64,000 bases of DNA, taken from positions 1-64,000 of the forward strand of contig NZ_DIXC01000004.1 in assembly GCF_002435945.1 (NCBI RefSeq). The letters are read 5' to 3'. Positions 1 to 8,635 of this stretch are shown piece after piece. Positions within the stretch are counted from its first letter, which is position 1. Each line of letters opens with the position of its first letter. Origin of the DNA: Mesotoga sp. UBA6090. Lineage in GTDB: Bacteria > Thermotogota > Thermotogae > Petrotogales > Kosmotogaceae. The notes under the pieces were generated by a model that saw only the letters and a program-made list of their open reading frames with translations, was not told the origin of the DNA and made no database searches. The translations under genes were made by a program, and so were the position numbers.

Positions 1-251
1 TGATGAGCTCTCGAGAGGGGATTTAAGATCAAGAGCATTAAGAGCAGTTTTCCGTCAACGGTTCACCGTCCCCAGAAAAGAGCATCATTGCAAGTTCCAA
101 GATGCAAGTTAAATAAAAGAACGGTTATCCGTTGTCGGTTCTCCGTCCTCCGACAAGAACGAATACCATTTGCAGGAAATTCCATAACTATACTGAGATT
201 GAAAGCAGTGGGCTTATAGAGTGATCAACTAATTACCAGGGAGGGAATGAA
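1..251. other. Intergenic region upstream of the arabinofuranosidase
   Basis: No convincing ORF. The stretch is made of short degenerate repeats (forms of ACGGTT and TCCGTC around 50-70 and 119-155, and GCAAGTTCC/GCAAGTT around 90-110). Similar words recur in reverse orientation near 12660-12760, and TTAAGATCAAGAGC at 22-36 recurs near 3893-3906. A ribosome binding site (GGGAGG) lies at 240-245. I could not find a convincing -35/-10 pair. Confidence 0.5.
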
Positions 252-1736
252 GTGCAGACATCCATAAAAATCTGGCCTAGGAAGATCGGAAAGATTGATA
301 ATATGATCTACGGTCACTTCACAGAGCATCTAGGAAGATGCATTTACGACGGTATCTACAACGAGAAATCTCCAAAATCAGATTCGAGGGGTTTCAGAAG
401 GGACGTCATGGACGCCGTGAAGAACATAAAGTGTCCCATCTTAAGATGGCCTGGCGGAAACTTTGTGTCTGCCTACCACTGGCAAGACGGTATAGGCCCT
501 CTCGAAAAGCGCCCGCAACTTCTCAATTACATCTGGGGAGGTGTGGAGTCAAACAAATTTGGGACTGATGAATTCATAGAGTATTGTCGCGAAATGAATA
601 CCGAACCATATCTGGCCGTTAGTCTCGGAACGGCGACATTAGACGAAGCAATTGCCTGGCTCGAATACTGCAATCTCGACACCCCCACGAAATTCGCTCA
701 AATGAGAAGAGAAAATGGCCATCCAGAGCCCTACGGCGTTAAGTACTGGGGAATCGGGAACGAAGTATACGGCCCCTGGCAGGTGGGTCATTGCAGTGCT
801 GCCGAGTATGCAGAAAAGCTTCGCCAGTACACTCAGTTCATGAAGGGTGTGGATCCGTCGATAAAGGTAATCGCAGTTGGAGCCGATAATCCCGACTGGG
901 ACATGACCGTGCTGAAACATGCAGGTCATCTAATAGATTACATCTCTATCCACCAGTATCACGGCTGCGACGATTACTTTGGGACCGTCGCGGCCGTCTA
1001 CTACTGTGAACAGAGGCTGAGGCTCCTGGAGGGGCTGATAAAACACCTGCGTCTGGATCACGTCAAGATCTCCTTTGATGAATGGAATATCTGGTACAAA
1101 ATCAGCGCGGAAAGGGAAGGCGCCGAGAAGAGAATTGTGCTTCTGGAGGAACCCTACGCTTTGAAAGACGGTCTCTTTGCGGCAGGAATCTTCGCTGTTA
1201 TGCATCGTATGGCAAATACAGTTCAAATGGCTAATCTTGCGCAAATGGTGAATGCACTCGGCATGATAAAGACCAGAGGCGACGAAATGGTATTGACTCC
1301 TATCTATCATGCATTTGATCTATTTGTGAATCACACCGGGAGAACTGTCCTGGACATGGCGATTGGCTCAGAAACTTACGAAATAAACTCTAAGACATTC
1401 GTCGAGGGCCGAAACAGCTTCAAGCTCAGCGATGTTCCCTATGTTGATGGATCGGCCACCTATAACGAAGATAAGAATATTTTGAGCGTTGCCCTTATTA
1501 ACTACTATCAGAAGGATGTAGAAGTCAGTCTCGATCTTTCGGGAATTGAGGTCCAGAAGAGGGCCGTACAGCATATATTGACGGGGTCTGCTCCCGATGA
1601 AATGAATGACTTTGACAATCCAGAACGAATAAAACTTTGGAGCAAAGAGCTTACCTCCTGCTCTCCGAAAATGACCGTGAAACTCGATTCGATGTCGGCA
1701 AGTGTAATCGAGTTTTCCCTGGACGGAAAGCTCTAA
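252..1736 (+). CDS. abfA: Alpha-N-arabinofuranosidase, GH51
   Basis: Intracellular retaining arabinofuranosidase (no signal peptide, 494 aa, usual family length) that removes terminal L-arabinofuranosyl residues from arabino-oligosaccharides and so feeds arabinose to the enzymes encoded downstream. Visible GH51 hallmarks are RWPGGNF near residue 65-71, the acid/base glutamate in GIGNE (E171) and the nucleophile in FDEWN (E277), followed by a beta-sandwich-like C-terminus. The start is GTG at 252, 6 nt after GGGAGG; the ATG at 247 is in another frame. It heads an arabinose cluster with a kinase, araA and araD on the same strand, although 335- and 690-nt gaps suggest more than one transcript. 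Family assignment is secure; exact substrate preference is not visible. Confidence 0.93.
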   Translation: MQTSIKIWPRKIGKIDNMIYGHFTEHLGRCIYDGIYNEKSPKSDSRGFRRDVMDAVKNIKCPILRWPGGNFVSAYHWQDGIGPLEKRPQLLNYIWGGVESNKFGTDEFIEYCREMNTEPYLAVSLGTATLDEAIAWLEYCNLDTPTKFAQMRRENGHPEPYGVKYWGIGNEVYGPWQVGHCSAAEYAEKLRQYTQFMKGVDPSIKVIAVGADNPDWDMTVLKHAGHLIDYISIHQYHGCDDYFGTVAAVYYCEQRLRLLEGLIKHLRLDHVKISFDEWNIWYKISAEREGAEKRIVLLEEPYALKDGLFAAGIFAVMHRMANTVQMANLAQMVNALGMIKTRGDEMVLTPIYHAFDLFVNHTGRTVLDMAIGSETYEINSKTFVEGRNSFKLSDVPYVDGSATYNEDKNILSVALINYYQKDVEVSLDLSGIEVQKRAVQHILTGSAPDEMNDFDNPERIKLWSKELTSCSPKMTVKLDSMSASVIEFSLDGKL

Positions 1737-2071
1737 CTCTTTGAAGAAGGATTGCCTCGAGCATAAGTTCCGGTAATGAGAGCTTTCTAGACCTGAGGAG
1801 AAAGCATTCGGAGGCTTGAAGAGAAAGAGTCCTCAATTGAAAATAGGACGGGACTCAGCATCGAAAATCAAGCTGGCCTTGAGTCTAGCAGGAACTGGTT
1901 TGTGGCCCGTGAATCTATCACGTTGCCGGTGTCCACGCGAACAAAATCTTTGCCGTCTTGCGAGCATCCAAATTTCTCGAAGGCGTGAAGCTCCACTCCG
2001 GCGAGTCCGGACTGGATGAGGTAAAATCGTGGTTAAGGCATAAAATCGACGAAATCTAGAAGGTGATGTGT
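1737..2071. other. Intergenic region between GH51 and kinase genes
   Basis: No complete gene. It contains an open stretch at 1913-2059 that reads like the C-terminal end of a protein (listed separately) and otherwise no recognisable element. Confidence 0.4.
1913..2059 (+). pseudogene. Possible remnant: C-terminal tail of a lost protein
   Basis: An open frame bounded by an upstream TGA (1910-1912) and TAG (2057-2059) gives a protein-like sequence with no start codon near its beginning, including AGVHANKIF, LRASKFLEG and an amphipathic end in VKSWLRHKIDEI. The composition is unlike random translation of this DNA, and it ends 12 nt before the kinase start, as an operon gene would. I do not recognise the family. 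Its place inside an arabinose cluster suggests a deleted catabolic gene. It may equally be a chance open frame. Confidence 0.25.
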
Positions 2072-3595
2072 ATGTACTTAATCGGATGTGATATTGGCAC
2101 CCAGGGAACAAAGAGTGTGATGGTAAATGAAAAAGGAAAGGTTCTGGTAGAAGCTCAAAGAGAGTATGACGTCATTAAGCCCGGTTCAAACTGGGCCGAG
2201 CAGTGGCCAGATGTTTGGGTTAAGGCGGCTTTCGAAACCATAAAAGAAGTGTCCGAGAAGTCGGGAGTGCAGAAAAAGGAAATAGCTGCACTGGCCATAA
2301 GCGGACTTTATGGAGGGTCGGGAGTCCCTGTTGACAGGGGAATGAAGCCTCTACACCCTTGCCTGATCTGGATGGACAGACGAGCGACGTCGCAGACCGC
2401 CTGGGTGAAGGAAAACATATCAAGGGATAAGATCTTTTCGATTACGGGAAACTATGTTGATTCCTATTATGGATTCACGAAGATAATGTGGCTCAGAGAC
2501 AACAGGCCGGATATCTGGAAAGAGATATATCAATTCGTGACACCGAAGGACTACATGGTTTATCAGCTTACAGGTGAAAACGCGATTGATTACTCCTCGG
2601 CAGGAAATATCGGTGGAGTATTTGACATAAGAAAGCTGACCTGGTCAAAGGAAATGTGTGAAGCCCTTGGGATACCCATTGAATACCTTCCTGAGAGAAT
2701 CGTCAAGTCGAGCGATGTCGTCGGCAGAGTAACTGCCGAAAGCTCAAAGCTATGCGGCCTCCTCGAAGGAACTCCGGTAGTATCAGGAGGGATAGATGCC
2801 CCCGTGGCTCAGCTTTCGGCGGGAGCACTTGAAGAAGGCGAACACGTTGCAATGGTTGGAACTTCTACCTGCTGGGGTACTGTACATGACGGCAAGGATC
2901 TGCCATTTGGTTTGGTCAGCTTTCCATACGTGGTAAACGATACCGAAAGAATCTACTCTTTTGGAGGCTCGGCAACTACCGGAGCTCTTGCCAGGTGGTT
3001 CAAGGAAGAGTTTGCCGACAGCGAAGAGTCTGTTGGACGAAGGACAGGTAGGTCTCCATATCAGCTCCTAGACATGGAAGTCGAAAAGATTCCTGCCGGA
3101 AGTGATGGAATCGTAGTGCTTCCATATTTCATGGGTGAAAGGTCACCCATCTGGGATCCCTTTGCTAAGGGTGTGTTCTTTGGGGTTACTCTCGTTCACA
3201 CAAGAGCACATATGTACAAGGCACTCATGGAAGGTGCTGGGTACGCTCTCAGACATAATATAGAAAACGGAATTAAGGCAGGACTTAAGCTCGACGATGA
3301 ATGCTGGATAGTTGGCGGAGTTGCGAAATCCGCGGCCTGGAACAGAATTTTCGCAGATATAACCGGTTACAAAATGAGACAGGTATCCAGTCTAGTTGAA
3401 GCACCGTTTGGAGATGCCTTCCTTGCAGGGCTGGGTGTTGGATTGATAGACAAGCCGGAAAGAATAAAAGAGTGGGTGAAGTTTCGAGATCCGATAAGTC
3501 CAAATTTCAAAAATCAGAAGGTTTACGAGAAACAGTACTTGATTTTCCGCGAGCTCTATGAAAAAACGAAGGAGATAATGTGGAAGCTGCACTAG
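2072..3595 (+). CDS. FGGY-family carbohydrate kinase, probable L-ribulokinase
   Basis: ATP-dependent sugar kinase of 507 aa. The N-terminal phosphate-binding motif reads DIGTQGTKS, and the C-terminal FGGY lobe includes a GGVAKSAAWNRIFADI segment. It sits between an arabinofuranosidase and araA/araD, so phosphorylation of L-ribulose is the likely job. It belongs to the xylulokinase-like branch found in Thermotoga arabinose clusters rather than resembling enterobacterial AraB (recalled family knowledge). Three in-frame starts occur (GTG 2063, ATG 2066, ATG 2072). ATG 2072 is preferred because AGAAGG at 2058-2063 lies at normal distance and the beta-strand MYLIGCDIG then starts the protein. Substrate is inferred from context. 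Confidence 0.85.
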   Translation: MYLIGCDIGTQGTKSVMVNEKGKVLVEAQREYDVIKPGSNWAEQWPDVWVKAAFETIKEVSEKSGVQKKEIAALAISGLYGGSGVPVDRGMKPLHPCLIWMDRRATSQTAWVKENISRDKIFSITGNYVDSYYGFTKIMWLRDNRPDIWKEIYQFVTPKDYMVYQLTGENAIDYSSAGNIGGVFDIRKLTWSKEMCEALGIPIEYLPERIVKSSDVVGRVTAESSKLCGLLEGTPVVSGGIDAPVAQLSAGALEEGEHVAMVGTSTCWGTVHDGKDLPFGLVSFPYVVNDTERIYSFGGSATTGALARWFKEEFADSEESVGRRTGRSPYQLLDMEVEKIPAGSDGIVVLPYFMGERSPIWDPFAKGVFFGVTLVHTRAHMYKALMEGAGYALRHNIENGIKAGLKLDDECWIVGGVAKSAAWNRIFADITGYKMRQVSSLVEAPFGDAFLAGLGVGLIDKPERIKEWVKFRDPISPNFKNQKVYEKQYLIFRELYEKTKEIMWKLH

Positions 3596-4257
3596 GAACG
3601 GGAAAGGGGTTGGGGCCAGGAAGACAGGATGCTTAGGCGAGAATCCCGTCAGATGACACATTACCGGGTGGAGCATCAACAGCAATCCCCTAGCCTTATC
3701 GTAACTTCGGCCCGAATCTGTGCCCCAGGCCCAGTCTGGCTGATAATTGTTTGCTTTAGCTGACTGGTTAAGGTACTTTTTTCTTCCCGGCTGTTTGCTG
3801 AGAGGCGTATCAGCGGTTTAGTCGTGACGGGTATGTAACCCTGTTAATTTCACTAGCTCCGCCGATTCTCGTACGTCCACGAAGTGAAGACTTAAGATCA
3901 AGAGCTCCAGGAAATGATTTACGCTATATGGTCTGAGATATAGAATTAAGAACTTACCTTCATGGTGAGGGGTCCGCGATGTGATGAAAGAGATTTGAAC
4001 AACGAGGATTCACCTTTGGCAGGGAAGAGCAACCGGCAAAAACGGCGCTCCATACTCTCAGGGGCCCGACTATCTGTTTTGTCGACTGGCAGCGCTGAGA
4101 GAAAAACATAGTCAAGAGTGAGAGGCTCACAGAGATCCTGATCATTCAACGGCTCACCTGTAACCAATAAGATCGGCAAACAGAGGAAGTATGAGCGATA
4201 AATCATTCCTGGATTGCAACCTGGAACCTTTAGCTGACATCAAAACTTTCTGGATGA
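3596..4257. other. Long non-coding region before araA
   Basis: About 660 bases without a believable gene. Short ORFs on the minus strand (within 3946-4206) lack ribosome binding sites and protein-like composition. A TTAAGATCAAGAGC word at 3893-3906 repeats one at 22-36. The region may hold a promoter and regulator site for araA-araD, but I cannot identify one. Confidence 0.4.
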
Positions 4258-4284
4258 ATGGTTGTATTTCAAAAAGGAGGACTG

Positions 4285-5790
4285 ATTACTATTATTAGAG
4301 ACCTTGAGGTGTGGTTCATAACAGGAAGTCAGGAACTGTATGGAAAGGAAGTACTGAAAAAGGTTGAAGAAAACTCGAAGAAATTAGTCGATGCACTCAA
4401 CGATGCAATTTCCACTCCTATAAAGATTGCCTGGAAACCGGTGTTGAAAGATGCAAATCAGATAAAGAAAGTAATTGATGAAGCTAACTCCAGCAAAGCC
4501 TGCATAGGGTTAATAGCCTGGATGCACACGTTTTCACCCGCGAAGATGTGGATTGCCGGACTGAAATCACTTGAAAAGCCTTTCCTTCACTTCCATACTC
4601 AGTTCGAGCAGAAGATACCCTGGAATACCATCGATATGGACTACATGAACACAAACCAGTCCGCCCACGGAGGAAGGGAGTTTGGCTTCATCTCTGCAAG
4701 GCTTGAACTCAAGCGCAAAGTCATCGCAGGACACTGGAGCGACTCTAAGGTCATATCAAAGCTGGAAGACTGGATTAGGGCAGCGCTCGGCTGGAATGAA
4801 GCTCATACACTCAAGATTGCAAGACTTGGCGACAATATGAGAGATGTTGCAGTTACTGAGGGAAACAAGGTCGACGCTCAGATTGACTTTGGTTATGAAG
4901 TTCATGGCTTCGCGGTTGGTGACTACATCGAGGGATACTTCAAACAAGTCAAGAGAAGCGAAGCTGAGAAACTCGTGAATAGGTACCAGGAGGAATACCC
5001 TATCAAGAAATCAACGGTCTCCGAAGAAGTCTTTCAGGCATCTATAAGGGAAGCCGCAAGAATAGAGATCGCACTCCGGAGATTTCTGGAAGAGGGCGGC
5101 TTCAAAGCATTCACAACCACTTTTCAGGACCTCCACGGAATGAGACAGCTTCCGGGAATTGCGGTACAGAGACTCATGAGAGACGGTTACGGATTCGGAG
5201 GTGAAGGTGACTGGAAGTCTGCGGCTCTAGTAAGAATTATGAAAGTGATGGCCGAAGGCATCGATGTTGGAACCTCCTTCATCGAAGACTACATTTATCA
5301 TTTCGAACCGGGGAACATAAAAGAACTGGGATCTCACATGCTGGAAGTCTGTGAATCCATAGCGGACGGTACACCTTCTCTGGAAGTGCATCCCCTTTCG
5401 ATTGGAGGGAAAGAACCTCCCGCGAGACTGGTATTCAATGCGAAGGAAGGGCCTGCCGTCCAGGCCTGCATAGTCGAGTTTGGAGACAGGTTCAGGATGA
5501 TAGTCAATGAACTTGAAGTAGTGAAGCAGGACGATGATATGCCGAAGCTTCCTGTTGCAAGGGCATTATGGGTTCCAAAACCGGATCTGGCAACAGCAGC
5601 GACCGCGTGGATACTTGCCGGCGGGGCACACCATTCAAGTATGAGCTACACTGTTACTGCGGAACAGCTTGAAGATCTTAGTGACATGTTTGGAATTGAG
5701 ATAGTAGTAATTGACGATAAAACGGATATCACAGAGTTCAAAAAGGAGCTTAGATACAACGAGCTATACTACAAGTTGAAGAAGCTGTAA
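4285..5790 (+). CDS. araA: L-arabinose isomerase
   Basis: Interconverts L-arabinose and L-ribulose, Mn-dependent, cytoplasmic. Family signatures are the N-terminal VWFITGSQELYG, the metal ligands in GGEGDWKSAAL, IEDYIYHF and LGSHMLEVCES, and the late GGAHHSSMSY with its conserved histidine. All four metal-site positions known from E. coli AraA are present. The start is unusual. The frame is open from ATG 4258, but that ATG has no Shine-Dalgarno, whereas AAAGGAGG lies inside the frame at 4273-4280. The first codons after it are CTG 4282 and ATT 4285; from ATT 4285 the protein aligns end to end with the E. coli start (8 residues before VWF in both). araD follows 55 nt downstream. Confidence 0.93.
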   Translation: MTIIRDLEVWFITGSQELYGKEVLKKVEENSKKLVDALNDAISTPIKIAWKPVLKDANQIKKVIDEANSSKACIGLIAWMHTFSPAKMWIAGLKSLEKPFLHFHTQFEQKIPWNTIDMDYMNTNQSAHGGREFGFISARLELKRKVIAGHWSDSKVISKLEDWIRAALGWNEAHTLKIARLGDNMRDVAVTEGNKVDAQIDFGYEVHGFAVGDYIEGYFKQVKRSEAEKLVNRYQEEYPIKKSTVSEEVFQASIREAARIEIALRRFLEEGGFKAFTTTFQDLHGMRQLPGIAVQRLMRDGYGFGGEGDWKSAALVRIMKVMAEGIDVGTSFIEDYIYHFEPGNIKELGSHMLEVCESIADGTPSLEVHPLSIGGKEPPARLVFNAKEGPAVQACIVEFGDRFRMIVNELEVVKQDDDMPKLPVARALWVPKPDLATAATAWILAGGAHHSSMSYTVTAEQLEDLSDMFGIEIVVIDDKTDITEFKKELRYNELYYKLKKL

Positions 5791-5845
5791 TTTGCAGGTT
5801 CAAATCGCTGAAAGTGTACGCTAATCTCTAGGTAGGGGGAATCCT

Positions 5846-6547
5846 ATGCTACATGAACTGAAAGAGGAAGTCTACAGAGCAAATGTTGCGCTCATTGAAT
5901 CTGGACTGGTAAAACTCACGTGGGGAAACGCAAGCGGAATCTCCAGAAAGGAGCGTCTCGTAGTTATTAAGCCGAGCGGGGTAGACTACTCCGATCTTTC
6001 CCCCGACAATATGGTTGTTGTAGACCTTGAAGGAAGAGTGGTCGAAGGAGAGCTGATGCCTTCTTCCGACACTCCAACTCACGTCCTTCTTTACAGATGC
6101 TTCGGCGAAATCGGCGGTGTAGTCCATACCCACTCAACCTGGGCAACTTCGTGGGCACAGGCAGGAAAAAGCATTCCCTGCTTCGGAACAACTCACGCCG
6201 ATCACTTCTACAATGAAGTACCCTGTACGGGATTGCTGAACGCCGAAGAGACCGAGACTGATTATGAGTTGAACACAGGCAGAGTAATCGAAGAAACTTT
6301 TTCCGAGAGAGATTACCTAGAAACCCCCGGCGTCCTCGTTGCCGGTCATGCGCCCTTCACATGGGGAAAGGACGTGCTGGACGCAGTCAAGAACGGCATA
6401 ATTCTTGAAGAGATAGCTAAGATGGCATGCCTTTCACTGCTTATAAACGCGGAAACAAACATCCTTCCAAAACACATAATGGACAAACACTATTTCCGAA
6501 AGCACGGGAAAGACGCATACTATGGGCAGAATGCGAAAAACAAGTGA
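5846..6547 (+). CDS. araD: L-ribulose-5-phosphate 4-epimerase
   Basis: Class II aldolase-fold, Zn-dependent epimerase (233 aa) converting L-ribulose 5-phosphate to D-xylulose 5-phosphate, the last step linking arabinose to the pentose phosphate pathway. Seen: the N-terminal LTWGNASGI loop, the KPSG phosphate-binding motif, and the zinc histidines in VVHTHS with a third in VAGHAPFTWG. FGTTHADHF is also typical of AraD. ATG 5846 is preceded by GGTAGGGGGA. It follows araA on the same strand and is probably cotranscribed. Confidence 0.93.
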   Translation: MLHELKEEVYRANVALIESGLVKLTWGNASGISRKERLVVIKPSGVDYSDLSPDNMVVVDLEGRVVEGELMPSSDTPTHVLLYRCFGEIGGVVHTHSTWATSWAQAGKSIPCFGTTHADHFYNEVPCTGLLNAEETETDYELNTGRVIEETFSERDYLETPGVLVAGHAPFTWGKDVLDAVKNGIILEEIAKMACLSLLINAETNILPKHIMDKHYFRKHGKDAYYGQNAKNK

Positions 6548-6646
6548 ATAGTACATCCGTTAGGAACGCTGTCAGTGATATTTATGGTGAGTCTATTTCA
6601 CTGACTAGCTTTTGGGAAGAAGGTTTTTTTGGACATAACATTAAGC

Positions 6647-7261
6647 TCATACACTGTCCTTTTCATTTTGAGTGGCAGGTACTCTCCGCCTCTTTGCAAA
6701 GCCGTGGACTCTATCAAGAACAAGATGAAGATAGTAGCCGACAGAACCCGCAACACCGAGAAACAACACTTCTGTGTAGTTCATCTCGCCCCCAAGTAGT
6801 TCTGATCTTAGAAGCACCGTTGTCACGATGATTAGGCCGTAGAGGAATCCTCCCCATACCGAGTGGAAGAAGCCCCTGTGACTTAGAAGATTTATCACTT
6901 TTGAGACGACCATGCCCAATGCAATAGCAAGGGAAAAGGAAATCGCAACCGCAAGAGACATAGAATTAAGCCATGATAGAACAAAAGGCTGAATCTCCGG
7001 CGAAATCACCGAAGAGTAAAAGACGCAGGCAAACAGACCTGCGATAAGCACTTCAAAGATTCTCTTTATCAAGGCGCTCTTTGAATCAATATCAGGTACG
7101 TCGCTTCCCAAGACGAACAAAAGATATCCATAGCCTATCGACCTGCTGTCTTGAAGAGGACAGACATGCAGGAATTCGATTGCAGTCAATGAGAGAACGA
7201 TGAAGACCGGATAAGTCGCTATTCCCCAGTAAACATGCGTTCTAAAGTCCGGCATCGGCAT
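6647..7261 (-). CDS. YdjM/DUF457-like membrane-bound metal-dependent hydrolase
   Basis: Predicted integral membrane protein of about 204 aa with five or six hydrophobic segments. Conserved acidic/histidine positions of the LexA-regulated YdjM type are visible: an N-terminal PDFRTHVYWG, GSDVPDIDS after the second segment, HRGFFHS after the fourth, and a late HLVLD. These would form a metal site at the membrane. Substrate is unknown. The start is chosen at ATG 7261 (the next in-frame ATG is 7255); the frame extends further upstream inside the preceding gene, with which it overlaps by 20 nt. It is the last gene of the minus-strand MoxR/VWA operon. Function in that context is not known. Confidence 0.65.
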   Translation of the reverse strand: MPMPDFRTHVYWGIATYPVFIVLSLTAIEFLHVCPLQDSRSIGYGYLLFVLGSDVPDIDSKSALIKRIFEVLIAGLFACVFYSSVISPEIQPFVLSWLNSMSLAVAISFSLAIALGMVVSKVINLLSHRGFFHSVWGGFLYGLIIVTTVLLRSELLGGEMNYTEVLFLGVAGSVGYYLHLVLDRVHGFAKRRRVPATQNEKDSV

Positions 7262-7754
7262 CACTGCCAAATTTGGTTCCCTGGCTCGAGACATCAACAT
7301 AGAGAAGCACGTCTTTCAAAGATATGCTCATACCGCACTCCACTTCCTCCGGAACGGATTCACTTACATCCAGTGGATAGAGGGCCGTGCGGTCGCACAG
7401 AGAAAGGTTTACTCTGGAAAATCGCCTGTAGATTGCCGTTATTTCTTCTTCTTCAACATTCAGCCCAATGGTTGCCGTTATTCCAGACATGAAGAGGTAT
7501 TCAAGCTCGTCGGGTTCGATCTTCATTGACTCAGAGAAGACTGTCCCCTCAACCGGCAAACAGAAGAGAATCAACTCTCTTGAAAGGTTTAGAAAGGGTG
7601 TTCCTTCAAGCCTTTCATACATTCTATACTTATCGATTGTTTTTTCGTCTGCAAGTAAGACCTGTCCGGAGTATTCGATAAGATCCCCGGCCTTCAATCT
7701 CCGGATGTTCTTTATAGATATCGGATAAAACATCTTCAATGTCTGTCTTGCCAA
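7242..7754 (-). CDS. Diverged fumarase class I beta-subunit-like protein
   Basis: A 170-aa soluble protein. The N-terminal half follows the fumarase/tartrate-dehydratase C-terminal domain pattern: LKAGDLIEYSGQVLLADE matches the family's xAGDxVxLSGxxxxARD region, and ELILFCLPVEG matches the segment before the family's GP motif. The family residues normally used for catalysis (the RDAAHKR block and the GPTTS-R-MD block) are not conserved here, and no alpha subunit lies nearby, so it is probably not an active dehydratase. The TTG start at 7754 follows GGGTGGTG and lies 11 nt after the preceding gene. The similarity is my reading by eye and moderately sure only. Confidence 0.5.
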   Translation of the reverse strand: MARQTLKMFYPISIKNIRRLKAGDLIEYSGQVLLADEKTIDKYRMYERLEGTPFLNLSRELILFCLPVEGTVFSESMKIEPDELEYLFMSGITATIGLNVEEEEITAIYRRFSRVNLSLCDRTALYPLDVSESVPEEVECGMSISLKDVLLYVDVSSQGTKFGSDADAGL

Positions 7755-7765
7755 AATACACCACC

Positions 7766-8635
7766 CTATTTACCAAGCGGAAAATCTCTGTGAATAAATT
7801 CCAGCATCTTGTCTACCGTCTCAGATATGAATTTCGAGTAGAACTTGTAGAATTCCTCAAGCTTATCGTATACTGCCTTGGATTCAACCAGATCGATTTC
7901 GAAGACGGTTGCAACCGGTCTCGCAATTTTCATGTTAGGAGTAACGCTGGCGCTCCTGAGAACAACGCACTTCTTCGTGACTTCGATTCTGAATAACCTT
8001 GAAAGTTCCAAGATTATTGAACGGTCGATGCTCTCGTTTATTTTAGGAGGGCCAAAAGCAATCTTCAAGATATTCTGAAAGGGGAATATTAGGACCTCCC
8101 CGTCATCGAACTCTATCCATCTTCTATAGTTCTCTCTGCATATAGAAAGAAGGGCATCATCAACCATTTCGGGTAATCTAAAGTAGTCCTTTCCACGGAG
8201 AGAATCCTTCAGTATCTCTTTGCGAAGAAGTCTTTCATTGCCAAAATAAGCGAGGAAGTACAACTTCAACGGACTCTGAAATATCGCCCTGTGGAATACC
8301 AGCTCAGTTCCCTCTTCGAAGACATCGGAGAAGTCATCATGGATAGGTTCTTCCTCTTCGTTTGAGAATCTGTACAATGCGCTGGCCGTCTCGAAAGGAG
8401 ACGAATTGGAGAGTCCCACAAAGCCTCTGCCCTCGCTGTCCACAAAAACCGAAAGAACCGGTGCATTCCCCTTAGAAGCCTGAACTACAAGCGTCATGAA
8501 ATGGCCGAAAGCATTGTCAAGTCTATCAGACCGCTCAACAACCAGTTTCGCGTAAGATGGAAAATTACCTTCAACACTCTCGTATACCGCCTTGAGCTTA
8601 TCTCTATAGCTTTCTGGACCAGCATAGTATGTCAC
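7766..8635 (-). CDS. Unknown protein in MoxR/VWA operon
   Basis: A 289-aa predicted soluble protein with no family I recognise. It has no signal peptide or membrane segment. The middle contains an acidic patch (SNEEEEP) and aromatic-rich stretches, and the C-terminus is predicted helical. Its ATG overlaps the stop of the VWA gene by 4 nt (ATGA), which implies translational coupling. The conserved position directly after moxR and the VWA gene suggests a third component or client-recognition subunit of that chaperone-like system. This is inference from position only. Confidence 0.7.
   Translation of the reverse strand: MTYYAGPESYRDKLKAVYESVEGNFPSYAKLVVERSDRLDNAFGHFMTLVVQASKGNAPVLSVFVDSEGRGFVGLSNSSPFETASALYRFSNEEEEPIHDDFSDVFEEGTELVFHRAIFQSPLKLYFLAYFGNERLLRKEILKDSLRGKDYFRLPEMVDDALLSICRENYRRWIEFDDGEVLIFPFQNILKIAFGPPKINESIDRSIILELSRLFRIEVTKKCVVLRSASVTPNMKIARPVATVFEIDLVESKAVYDKLEEFYKFYSKFISETVDKMLEFIHRDFPLGK

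Noticed and set aside
1833..2111. Minus-strand 92-codon ORF opposite the GH51-kinase gap
   Set aside because: Arginine/serine-rich shadow translation overlapping the kinase start, no ribosome site.
3946..4206. Minus-strand ORF of 86 codons in the gap before araA
   Set aside because: No ribosome binding site, no protein-like composition or motif, and it stands opposite to its neighbours in a repeat-containing gap.
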